Positions 1 through 10,599 of a stretch of 64,000 nucleotides of DNA are shown in pieces; the stretch's first letter is position 1, and every line of letters begins with the position of its first letter. The position numbers were made by a program, and so were the translations under genes. Source of the stretch: Rostratula benghalensis. Its lineage: Eukaryota > Chordata > Aves > Charadriiformes > Rostratulidae. The DNA is taken from assembly GCA_013399305.1 (NCBI GenBank), contig VXAI01000087.1, positions 2,918,276 to 2,982,275 of the forward strand. The letters are read 5' to 3'. A model generated the notes under the pieces. It made no database searches. It saw only the letters and a program-made list of their open reading frames with translations, and was not told where the DNA came from.

Positions 1-839
1 CCAGGCAGTGTGGGCAATGCTTTAATTTCTCTCATAAGACAGCATAATGGCCCATTATTGTTTTTACGTGCCACCTTACTGTGCTCTTTGAACAAATTTT
101 CTATCAAATTTTCTTTTAGCCTCCATATATTACATTTGTATTGACCCTGGGCCCTTTCAAAACATTATGTTAGAGAAATGTTGAAGTGTTTCACTAAAAG
201 TGTTCAAAGCCATTTACAGCCTTCCAGTAAACATGTAGTTATTCTTCTCTCCATTAGAGATATTACAGTACTTTATGGATATGAATATTTATACCTACAT
301 ATATGTATGTATCTGTAGTTGTACTTTTATACATGCAAATTATCATATATATTCATGTACAGAGGAGCCGTAGAAATCTAAATACCTATTATTAGAAATG
401 TGTTATTTTATATATATATATATATGTATAAAAGAGCTTATTAAGAACTCACAGAAAAGTAGATATCAGATGAAAAGTAACCCCTGCAGCTGATAGCCCC
501 TATGCAATCTAGAGTTTGCTTCTTGTTTAGAGGGATCTTCTGGTCCACTTTCATGAATGGGTGCAACAAAGCCCAAATTCAGTTTGAGCATCCATAAAAA
601 TTGGGTGCATATTTCACCTAACCCTGCTAGTTGTGTGCCCTAAGGACCCTAAATTAATACCAAAACAATTTCTGTCCATTTATTGTATAACAATGTGGGA
701 AGTGGCATTTTTAAGATGAAGGATGGTCTGAATTTACAGGATTGCTGGGAATCTTCAGGGCTGTGTTGTTTAAACATTATCCCTTCCACACGCAAATGTG
801 TCATAAAAGTCTTTTTATTAGCTCCATCTTAGAACTTCT
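1..839. other. Non-coding, nothing recognised
   Basis: AT-rich sequence dense in stop codons on both strands. The only structure seen is a short TA dinucleotide tract near 410-428 and a scatter of TATA/CATA words around 295-360. No repeat family or exon was recognised. Confidence 0.6.
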
Positions 840-1340
840 GAGATCTATGCCACTTCTCTGCGGTCAGTCTCCAAGGTCTTTTATTGTTCTGAGGTTAGGA
901 AGTGCTTCCTAATTTTCATGCAAAATTTATGCATGAATACTTTGTACTTGTTTATTCTTATGCACATATTAGCTTTTAACTCAAATAGTTCTTCACCTAT
1001 CCCTGGCTGCTTTTTTCATGATAGGTCTGTTGACTGAAGTCACATTCACTCCCAGTCTTTGTTTTGCTAGTTTAAGAAAACCGTTAAGTTTGCAGTCCCT
1101 TCTAAAGATGTATCTTACCTTCCCCTAGTCATACTAAATTGCTCTTTTCCAAATTTATTTCAGTTCAAATTCTGTTTGAATGTGCTTTGCTCCAGAATGC
1201 GTGACCAGATTTGGGTATAATATTTGAAGTATATCATGGTATCTCCTACATTGATACAGACATTTTTCTATTTGGTTCCTGGAAATTACCTCCTTGATTA
1301 GTTTCTTAGTGCAAGGAATCCTCACTGGTCTTTCCAAACA
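840..1340 (-). mobile_element. Likely ancient CR1/L3-class LINE relic, antisense
   Basis: Two landmarks occur in the order and rough spacing expected when the 3' part of a CR1-class second ORF is read antisense. The first is the word GGTTAGGAAGTGCTTCCTAA near 895-914, matching the antisense of the region that encodes the conserved IRKKFF-like tail. The second, about 300 bases on, is GCGTGACCAGATTTGGGTAT near 1199-1218, matching the antisense of the tract usually read as CCAGAACTGGACACAATATT. Between them the similarity is weak. No frame is open, so this would be a very old, dead copy. It could also be chance resemblance in T-rich DNA; an alignment to CR1/L3 consensus would decide. Confidence 0.45.
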
Positions 1341-1710
1341 CTAATAAGGAATCATTTTTACTTTGTGTGTTCAACGTGTAATGAAAATGAGCTGAAACTC
1401 TTTAAATAGTTATTAGTGATCTTGGTGATGGGAAAGAACGCAAAGCTATTGTGTGTTTCCTATTGCAATGTTAAATGACTAAAAAGCATTTGGGACATTT
1501 GCAACACTGAGAAACAAAGGTGTGACATGAACTGCTAATTGTAAGTATGAACAATAAAGGTATAGACTGATGACTGGTAGAATTGTGTAACTAATTGCAG
1601 TATGTACAGAGCTAGTAATGGAATGGAACAGAGACCTATGACAAGATCATGCAGTTATATAAAATAACAGTTACACAATTAGAAGCTTTTAAACCCTTTC
1701 AAATCATCAT
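1341..1710. other. Non-coding, nothing recognised
   Basis: AT-rich, no repeat family, RNA gene or convincing open frame seen. Confidence 0.55.
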
Positions 1711-1814
1711 GAATACAAATGCAAATGCAAATGCAAATTCAGATACAAATACAAATACAAATACAAATACAAATACAAATACACATACAAATACAAGTAC
1801 AAACACAAACACAT
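1711..1814. repeat. Imperfect hexamer microsatellite, (ACAAAT)n with variants
   Basis: A run of six-base units. It begins with several GCAAAT units, passes through an interruption (TTCAGAT), continues as a pure block of ACAAAT units, and ends in ACAC/ACAAGT/ACAAAC variants. Both edges are more diverged than the centre, the usual picture of an ageing microsatellite. On the minus strand it reads as a low-complexity Phe/Val string, which is an artefact of the repeat and not a protein. Confidence 0.95.
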
Positions 1815-3139
1815 GAGGCAGGCCACCATTTTCTGTCTGAAATGTTCTAATCAGAAGGGAAACAGAGCTGTTAACGATATTTTGAGGGAAACTTTGTTTC
1901 ACAACAAAAAAGTCAAAACTAGGGGAGAAGGAGCAAAGAAATTCTGCTGGTATTTCAGTTTCTGTTCTTCACATTTTCCATGTTGGTACCTTCATGTCTC
2001 TTCTCACCCTTTTTTAAAAGATACAGAGCAGAAAGAAAAGGAGAAAAAAATGAAGTGGGAAATATTTTTACATTTTACTTTAGCATTTTTTAATTAGAAA
2101 ATGAGCTTGTATTTTAATGAGAAATTTTAGTCTTTGTTCAACTAAAAAAAGAGGAGTAATTTATTCCTTTTTATTGTCTTGAACATCCATCTGCTTAGTT
2201 TTGCACACCTATGTATTTCTTGATTCCATAGTGTACAAAGCCTGGTACCATTTCCTGTTTCTCTAAAAAACAAACCAAGCAAGCAAACAAACATACAAAC
2301 AGAAAACAAAATGTTTCTGGATTTGGAATGGGATTTTTGACCTTCACGTTAGTCTTTGATTTGTGTTACTGATGATCCACTCAGTGGGACAGGTCCCATT
2401 TGTGCCATGAGTTGTATAAACACAAACCCAAACCAAGAGCTCCTGTTCGAGTAAATCAACTGTCTAACTGCAAGAAAAAAACATAAGGTACCTACAGGCT
2501 GTGAGAGAGGAGAAGGGAAGGTGAGCTGGAAGCAAAGAAAGAATGAGGCAATTCTGGTCAGTGTGAAAAAAGAAGTGGGCTTCACTACTGAGAAGATTTT
2601 TTTATAGGCAGCAAAAAAAATCTCGAGGAAGAAACTGGAAAAGTGCAGTCAAGGGATTTTTTAGGAAGCTCTAAGCAGCAAAAATTATTACAGGACAGTG
2701 TACAAACGTATTTTCCAAAATGCACGGGGATGCCAAGCATTGAATGGATCTGACATTTCAGTAGTAAAAAAGAAAGTCTGACCAGATGCACACTCCAAAG
2801 AACCTTGGGTGTAAAAATAAATAATCTCCATTTGGTGTGATAGAAGTAGAATTAATAAAAAGATGCACATAGAGGACTGTCATTATCAAAGCAATGAACT
2901 ATGAAAATGATATTTTGCTAAAGCACTTTGAATATGCTCAGAACCTGACGGAAAGCTTTATTAGTGTAGCTGTACAGGAAAAAACACCTTGTGATGGAAA
3001 GTAGAAGAAGTGCCATGTCTTCTGGATGATGTGCTTTAGCTAGGCACAAGTTTCGCTTTAGTTGTACGCAAGTGACTCGTCCCCATACAAGGTTAAGTAG
3101 ATGAAATGCAGCGTCTTGAGGTTTGGAGCGGGTCAAAGT
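1815..3139. other. Non-coding, nothing recognised
   Basis: No gene or known interspersed repeat recognised. A short A/C-rich (CAAA)-type stretch lies near 2262-2310. Short open frames on both strands are rich in Phe, Leu and Ser and show no domain. Confidence 0.55.
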
Positions 3140-3190
3140 AGGTGAAGCAGTTGTCCTTTCTGGCCTTTCACTCTATGAATCTATGAATCG
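3140..3190 (+). mobile_element. Short old CR1 3'-end fragment
   Basis: The segment ends with TTTCTGGCCTTTCACTCTAT followed by a second CTATGAAT copy. That is the recognisable 3' terminus of older CR1 copies (a 'CCTTCTGGCCTTAAACTCTATGAATCTATGAA'-type ending in shortened form). The body upstream cannot be followed, so only the last 50 bases or so are called. The CTATGAAT octamer duplication is the tail repeat characteristic of CR1. Confidence 0.6.
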
Positions 3191-5887
3191 TATTAATCCT
3201 GTTTAGAGTCTATTTTTTCCTCATAACAGTTTTGTTTTCTCCATCCTGATCTAAAACAATTCTCTATGAAGTGACAGATTTCCCAAGGGAAATATCACAG
3301 TCTCATGATTTTATTTGGTGGCATTAAATGTGTGAGAAGACCCAGTTCCTAGAGGAATTACTCAGATGTAAGGATTAAGGATTGAATGAGGCTTTAACTT
3401 GGCCTTTAACTTTGGGACCACAAATAAGTTTAGCAGCAAGTGTGACACAGCCAATGGTATGTGAAGAAACATTTTTCTGATCTCAGATACCTTTAATATT
3501 ATTTCATAGTACACACTGGAGTCACACAGTGGCTAATTATTGCTTTACACAGACATTTAGGATGCAAAGAAAAGACTATAGAGATGAGGGGTTAGTTGGG
3601 TTTTTTTAAATTTCATTTTCCCTTACATTTTTTTAAGAACAAAAAGAAGATTAAAAATAAAATATTCTTGTCTCAAATGGTTAATGTTAAATATTCGGGT
3701 TTAGGGTTTCAAAGCTGCCTATGGGATTAGAACTCCTGTTTCCTATTAAAGCAAAGAGTCAGCTAAGCTTCAGTTTTTAAGGAATGTTGTATCTTAATCA
3801 GTGCATCCAAATATCACCTCTCCTGAGAAGCTTTGCCAAATACAGCCCCTGTCTTTGTTGCTTAATCTTTTTCTTTTTTTCCCCCACATAATGGCCTGCT
3901 AGCGTGGCTAAATACCTTCATCATTTCCTTAGCCTCCTTGAGTCTAGATAATAATTAACTGACTGATACTACTTTCTGATCGGTGTTTAAGTAATTTTGA
4001 AATGGCAACACTTAAAGGAATTTCTTATTGTGAAAAATAACCAAAGCCAGATCTAGTTGTTAGCAAGCTGGTCTTTAGAACCAGAAATATTAGTGAATTC
4101 TAAATGTAAAACTTAACTGGATGATCCTTGATCCCTGACATGAGCTGCCATCCACAGCCCAGTCGTTGCCTGCTCATTTCCCTGTGGGAACCACAGCCTT
4201 AAGAAGATTACACTACACAAATAACAATCCGCTTGGATAGAGGACGAACCAGGAGAGAGTCCATTAAACCTTTCACATCATTACAAGCCTCATTGTTTTG
4301 CAGATGAGCAACATAAAGTAGAACATATGCATGAGGCCTCTTACTGACTCTCTGGATACCAGGGATTTCAACTATCTGAACCTAGCTGATTGCTGGTAAA
4401 TGAATAAATAACCTTGAGATAATCCTTTCTTTTCCTTTCACTGGAAAGGTGCTCTGCCTAAATACCAGATAATAAAAAAAATGTCCAGATTTCCTTTATC
4501 ATATTTCCGGTTCTCTGTTTTCTGTGTCCTGTTCTGTAATTGTTATGGTCACTGCTTTTTGCCATCTGCTCACATCAGAAGGTGAAACTAGCATTTTGGA
4601 GGGAATCTTATTAAGCGAGGCAAGGGGAGGGAATAACAAAAATTGCAAGTAGTCTTCATGCAGTATCTGATTGAAGACACAGGCCACCTCTGGAAAAGAT
4701 ATTTTTCATGGGGACCTGGAGTTCTGAAGTTATCAATTTCCATGTCTGTATGTCACAACAAGTGGATAAAAGGTGATTTATTCAAAATTTAACTGGCTGC
4801 CTTATCTTTGTAATGTGCTCCTACAAAAGCTATTTTTCATTTTCTGTGCTGGGTGACTGTTGATCATATTTCATTTATGTATATTTAATATTAATTTTTA
4901 TATGATTTCACTCCCCCCAATATTATTTTCCTCAAATGTCAAAATGCTGGCTTGTTTATTCGATTTTTGAGCTATTGCAATAATAGCAGAGAGCTCTAAT
5001 TTTAGACCAGAACAGCAGTACACTGGCTTTTTAGGTGTCTCATTTAATGATAAGATGTGTACATGCAACTAATAGCTTGCTTAGCCAATTCTAGCTTAGT
5101 AATAGAGTTCCTTCTTAAAGAGAAAGGCAAAATAACGGAAGAATAAATATTAATCTGTTTGGACCTCCAACAATAATGTTTAAGTTCAGATTCAAATGTA
5201 TGTTGGTATTTTAACAAAGGATTATATATTTTTCCACTCTAGGGTGAACTGAGCAACTAAAATGAGTCAGGAATCAAGATTCTTCGTGTATTACAATGTG
5301 AGAGACGTTGATGTGTATTACTTTTATCTGATCACATAGACTCGTTTGTTGACTAGCCATTTTTTTTATACTGTATGTGTAAATCTGTGACAATAGCAAT
5401 GATCCTAATTAATTTTGTTTATAACTTGCATTTATATGTCCCTTTTCCCTGAAAGATCTAAAAAGGTTGGGTGGATTGAATGAAGATATTCCTGATTTTA
5501 ATTTGATTCTAACCAATTTAGGTTCTCTTATTACAGCTCTCTGAGTTTAAAAGGACTACAAATAACCTCTACTGGTGACTCCAGATTCAGGATTGTGCAC
5601 ATTCTATGAAGTAAATGAGATGTGAATGAGGCTCATAGTTAGTGTATGTTTAACCAAAGGGGAAAGAAAAATACTCACACCAAGTATATGCATGGAATTC
5701 TTCACAGGTAGGAGAGTTTTACATACCCACTGATTATTGTACCTTACTTGTTTAGCCTGACAAGAGGTAGCGGTGGGTGAAACGGGAAAGGTTGACTGGT
5801 TTAGTTAGGATTTGCTAAGAATACAGTGATGCTTAACCACAACAAAGAGTCAAAGCCCAGGACCTATGGGAGGTTATTTTGAAAATA
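3191..5887. other. Non-coding, nothing recognised
   Basis: A 2.7 kb AT-rich stretch with no recognised repeat and no convincing exon. T- and A-rich runs near 3600-3660 and 3865-3885 are low complexity. Confidence 0.55.
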
Positions 5888-6051
5888 NNNNNNNNNNNNN
5901 NNNNNNNNNNNNNNNNNNNNNNNNNNNNNNNNNNNNNNNNNNNNNNNNNNNNNNNNNNNNNNNNNNNNNNNNNNNNNNNNNNNNNNNNNNNNNNNNNNNN
6001 NNNNNNNNNNNNNNNNNNNNNNNNNNNNNNNNNNNNNNNNNNNNNNNNNNN
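5888..6051. other. Assembly gap (164 N)
   Basis: Run of 164 undetermined bases. The right edge enters directly into G/T-rich simple sequence, which suggests that a low-complexity tract caused the break. Two apparent open frames crossing it are made mostly of unknown residues and should be ignored. Confidence 1.
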
Positions 6052-6098
6052 GTTTGGTGGGGGGTTTTTGTTTGTTTGTTTGTTTTGTTTTGTTTTTT
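6052..6098. repeat. G/T-rich simple repeat, (TTTG)n/(TTTTG)n
   Basis: Starts GTTTGGTGGGGGGTTTTTG, then TTTG units followed by TTTTG units. It directly abuts the gap, so its true length is unknown. Confidence 0.9.
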
Positions 6099-7575
6099 AA
6101 TTTCTATGTGAATCCAGATTAGGAAAACTAAAGGAAAAAAATAACAGAAGGTAAAAAGTATTTTTTTGTGAACTTAGTTGCCTTTGAAAATGAATTCAAG
6201 AGTTGATTATTCACCACAGATCACATACCAAAACCAGTGAGAGATCTATTTTGATTGGTTTTTTTTTCCCTGAAGAATGCAGGCCTGGGAAAGCAAAGAA
6301 CTAATAGCACTTACAGCATGAACTCCTGTAGAGCTTGGATGTGTCTAGAGGAAAATATCATAGGTTGGCAGATAGATAGATAGAAAGTAGTTGGCTCAAT
6401 TTATTTCTCCTCTGATATTTCTAATAAATCCATTTAATTCCCTCCCTGTACTCTGAAAGGTAACATTCTTCCATGGTTCTAATCGCAAACACTTCTCCTC
6501 TTCTCATGGAACTATTCAATTATTTTCCAGCAGCCCTTGTGGATCTATTCACTTTCTCCTACTACCTTCCTCTTGCACGATTCAGTGTGAGTGGGCAAAC
6601 TGCTTATAAAAAGCCTGGGATTAGAACTGAAGGGCTGTTGCAGTTTATTGGTCAAACCCAAGCAAAATTACTCTCTGAGGAGTTGAAGGAAGCTTACTTG
6701 GAATCTGTCTGTATTTTACTTGGATCCTTTGGGTCCCATTATTCCCTCACTTTCATTATCCTAAGCACCAATTCATTTCACTTACTCTCACCTTTCCCCA
6801 TGGCCATATTACTTACAATACTATGATGCAATGATTTTATTGCTTTGTTTTTCTCTATAAAACTTTACTGACATAATAAATAAAATACATTTTTCTGATG
6901 TATTTGTAACAATAACTATGGCCTTACACATACAGACATCAAATCCATGCCCACCAAACAAATATTTTATGTCAAGACAAATGTCAAGACAAATCCTAGA
7001 AATAAAATTACTAACTTGAGGATATCACTAAGGATTCCATAATAAATGCCTTTCCCACTGTAAATCATGTATTGGTTTAGTTAAGAATAATAACTTTTAC
7101 TATTTTAAGTATTCATATCTCTTGATACAGTTGATACTGTTTCTGTGTTAGGTACAGTGGTTAAGATGCTGAGTACTTCAGGCAGTGGTGTGCCTTTCCC
7201 ATTGTGTTTTTAAGGCAGCAGTTGGGCTCAGGTAAACTGATTTTCATTACCCAGTATCTTGTGGATTCTACCTGCACTTGCATAAAACCTCAGCAATACA
7301 CACTGCTTGTATAAGGGGCTTCCAACTGGCCTACCACGTCCTTGTTTTCCATACTTTATTTTTCACCAGTGTGGGACTGTATTTAACATCTAAACGTCCC
7401 ATATTGGTTAAGGGGTGGTAATGCACACACATTATAAATGTAAGTTACCCAGAGTATTTTGACAGAACTGGAGGGGTTTAGAGGAGAAGAGAGGTTTCCT
7501 GAATGCTGATCAGTTGGTGAGAGATCAGAATGTCTCACTCTGCTCTTGATGAATGCATACTTGCAAGTCTCTATA
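6099..7575. other. Non-coding; GATA tetramer and a 12-bp tandem duplication
   Basis: No gene recognised. A short GATA run lies at 6371-6384. A perfect tandem duplication of GTCAAGACAAAT occupies 6971-6982 and 6983-6994. The open frame at 6473-6826 (plus) has no recognisable domain or splice context and looks like chance. Confidence 0.6.
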
Positions 7576-8040
7576 TCATGGAATCATGGAATTTCAGAGT
7601 TGGAAGGGACCTCTAGAGATCATCTCATCCAACTCCCCTGCTAAAGCAGGGTTGCCCAGAGCACATCACTCAGGACTGCATCCAGGCGGGGCTTGAAAAA
7701 CTCCAGAGAAGAGGGTTCCATGATCTCCCTGGGCAGCCTCTTCCAGTGCCCTGTCACCTTCACCGGAAAGAAGTTTTTCCTCATATTTGAATGGAACTTC
7801 CTATGGTCCAGCTGGTACCCATTGCCCCTCATCCTATCTCTGGAAATCACTGAAAAAAGTCCAGCTCCATCCTCCTTCAACCTACCCTTTAGGTCCTTGT
7901 AAACATACATAAGGTCTCCCCCTCAGCCTTCTCTTCTCCAGGCTAAAGAACCCCAGATCTTGGAGTCTTTCCTCATAAGTGAGGTGCTCCAATCCCTTAA
8001 TTATCTTTGTTGCCCTACACTGAACTCTCTCCAGCATCTT
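7576..8040 (-). mobile_element. CR1 LINE, 3' fragment, antisense
   Basis: On the plus strand it starts TCATGGAATCATGGAAT, the reverse complement of the CR1 3' tail repeat. It then runs through the antisense of the 3' end of the second ORF (phrases such as GAGTTGGAAGGGACCTCTAG and CTCCCTGGGCAGCCTCTTCC) and stops near CTCTCTCCAGCATCTT. The element is therefore on the minus strand with its 3' end at 7576 and is truncated at its 5' side near 8040, the usual outcome of incomplete target-primed reverse transcription. I see no clear target-site duplication. Divergence from the common avian consensus is moderate, so it is older than the copy at 37680-38240. Confidence 0.93.
7641..7910 (-). pseudogene. 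C-terminal remnant of CR1 ORF2 (reverse transcriptase tail)
   Basis: Within the CR1 copy an open stretch of 89 codons reads, in order, a RGNGYQLDHRKF-type segment, an NMRKNFFPVKVTGHWKRLPRE segment and a LEFFKPRLDAVL segment. These match the conserved C-terminal tail of CR1 ORF2 proteins, downstream of the reverse transcriptase catalytic core. No catalytic residues are included and there is no promoter or upstream ORF, so it is a dead fragment. It is open by accident of limited decay and is not a host gene. Confidence 0.85.
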
Positions 8041-10399
8041 AATATGCACTTAATATCTGGTCATTTGGGGATCTTTCTGTGCATTTATTAAAAGGGGTCA
8101 TCTTTATATTTGGCCTTTTACATTTGGGGCTATTTTTTAGATTTCTTACATGCCTAATATCATAAGAGATGTTATCTCCTTTCAGGGCCAGGTTAAAGGA
8201 AGTGTTCATTCTTACAGAAAGGAGTGTGCAGAAAGATGGATTTAGTTCCCCCACCAGGGAGACAGCAGCTACCCTGATCACTGGATGGTCTCTAAATAAC
8301 TTGGAATGATTCAAAGCACACTCTTGCTTACAGGTACAGGTTGGTTGTCTCAGAAGTGAATGATTGTATGCTTGTAAGATAATAGCTTGTGGAAAAAAAT
8401 AGAAATTAAAAACAGACTAGCCAAACTTTATATTTTTACCTACTCAAAAACTTGACCTTACCTTACTGATTTTTGTTAATAGATTAAGATCTTTGTGTCT
8501 TGTTTCTGTTCTGAAATCGGAAAAATATGGGGATATTTTTTCTTCCCACACAAGGTATTACTCTTCCCACACAGGGTTAAGTTAAAAGCCTATAATCAAG
8601 TTTGTGCTGACAAGTACCATCCAAAGACTTCATGCAAATCAAATTCTCACTGATTTTTGGAATTAAGAAACATGATGAAGGAAATGAAAAATATGTGAGA
8701 ATGGGAGAAGAAATAGAGTTCATCATAGGTGGGAGTTCTTGGTCTACCTACGCAGTGTCCAAAAACATATCTTCTCTTTTTTTTTTTTTTTTTTTTCAAT
8801 ATATTCTACTGACATCCCTGTGTTTTAGAAGTTAAAAATTCCTCAAGTGGCTTAAACTAGTACGTGTCCAGGCAGCAGACTCATCTGAAGATTATCACTG
8901 AAGTACAAGCATGTATCATCAAAAATAGGTTGCCCTATGCTGAAACTGAAGAGGAAGACAGATGGCATGTAAAACCAGAGCTGTGCGAATTTTCTGTCCT
9001 GTGACAGATTTTGAAGAGGTTTTTTACTATATCAGTTAGGGATATAAAGTAAAAATCTAGGAATATATATATTTTTTAAAAAAGCATAACAGAAAAAAGT
9101 GAGATAAATTTTTGATTTATTAGTACTGAAATATTAGTTGTCAAAAATTATGTCTTTTATTTTTAAAGGTTTTATAATGAGTTAAACAGAAAATTTCAAA
9201 ATAAGAATCCATTTTGTATCAAAACATAGAGGTTGTAATTTTTAAAATGTCAAAAATGAAAAATATGTTGTATGAGAAAAATATGTTTTTGCAAAAATGT
9301 TTTTGCAACTAACTTACCCACTGTATGAACAAAACATTTTTACAAAACGACCCATAATTTTATTCTATATGTGGCCTTTTGATTTAACAAATATCTCAGC
9401 TCACTTCCTTATGAAAGTTTAGAAGATGTAATTTTTAATGCTTTCTTCAGGCTTAGATTTTCTTCCAGGCCCAGTGAAAGCATTCAACTGAACACTAAAA
9501 CTTCACAACACCCATCTCATTAATGGTTATTTGTTGCTGTCACTCTCTGCAGCCTTGCCCATGTCTTTCTATGGCATAATGTAGCTTTAAAGATATAATC
9601 TTATCTGCTAAAAAGAGTTTACCTCAATAAAACTTGTTAAACTTAAAGGAAATTTCATTTGCCTAGAAAAAAACATTAGACAAATCAGATAAACCATGTA
9701 TTTTGGTAAACCTAAATACATAGTCTTGTTCCTATTATCTCTCAATGACTGGCTGGCAGTATTCTTTACCATGCTCCTTTTCTGGAAATGGCAAGATGCT
9801 AATACATACAAATTTTGGCACCACATTTAGACATAGCTGAAGTATATTCAGACATTGAATTATATGCCAAAGACAGATTTTGTTACCTTTTCAACTTCTG
9901 ACTTTTTGAATGCACACGGTGCTCTAGAATTGAACTTTATGTCATTAGTACATCCTATGTTTGCATGAGCATTATAAAAATGCTAGAACAAGGAAATACG
10001 ATATTCAAAGTCCCCTTTCCCTTCAAAGATTAATTCATTTGTTAAAAACTTACCTTGAAATGCCATGTAAAAGTAAGAAAGAATCAAGCCTGAATTCACT
10101 TTTCCATAATTCACATTCTCCTTTAACCCGAAGTTTTAAAATATCCATTACAGCACCATATTATGATTTAGTACTTACAGTATTATTGACTTTTGTAATA
10201 GCAACAACAAAACATAGCAGATCATCCTAATGACATTCTGGAGAAAGCAATTAGGAAATTAGGACAGAACGTTAATCTACTCTAACAACAAAGCAAGAAC
10301 ACACTTATCAATCCTTATCAGCTTGGGCTGTGTCTAACAATGAGAGCAAATGTTTACCTAGGTCACACTGGGTATTAATTCCAAACAGCACATCAACAT
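8041..10399. other. Non-coding, nothing recognised
   Basis: AT-rich. A poly-T of 20 bases lies at 8777-8796, and a near-direct repeat of CTTCCCACACA occurs twice around 8541-8573. The stretch 9040-9360 is very A/T-rich with repeated AAAAATATG/GTTTTTGCA words. No gene seen. Confidence 0.55.
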
Positions 10400-10454
10400 G
10401 TCAAAACTGCTATTCTCACAATTGATTTACAGTAATCTGAGGTATAGAGTTCGG

Positions 10455-10562
10455 TGGGTTTGGTTTGGTTTTTTGGGTTTGTTTTTTTTTTTTTTTCTGA
10501 TGACTACAAAGAAGGAGTATATTAGAACTGACTGTACTATGCTACTTAAAAAAAAAAAAAAA
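10455..10562. repeat. Paired homopolymers: poly-T then poly-A
   Basis: A T-rich run interrupted by GGG near 10466-10497 is followed about 50 bases later by a 16-17 base poly-A near 10547-10562. The two could pair as a loose hairpin. There is no retroposon body between them that I recognise. The minus-strand open frame spanning them is largely Phe/Lys low complexity. Confidence 0.8.
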
Positions 10563-10599
10563 CAACCAAAACAAACTGTCCTGAAGTAAAACCTCCATT

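Noticed and set aside
1699..1902. Phe/Val-rich minus-strand open frame
   Set aside because: It is the translation of the ACAAAT hexamer microsatellite.
5866..6111. Plus-strand open frames across the gap
   Set aside because: Most residues are unknown bases, so the frame is artificial.
10455..10562. Poly-T/poly-A pair as the ends of a retroposed gene
   Set aside because: Only about 50 bases lie between them and no gene-like sequence or target-site duplication is seen.
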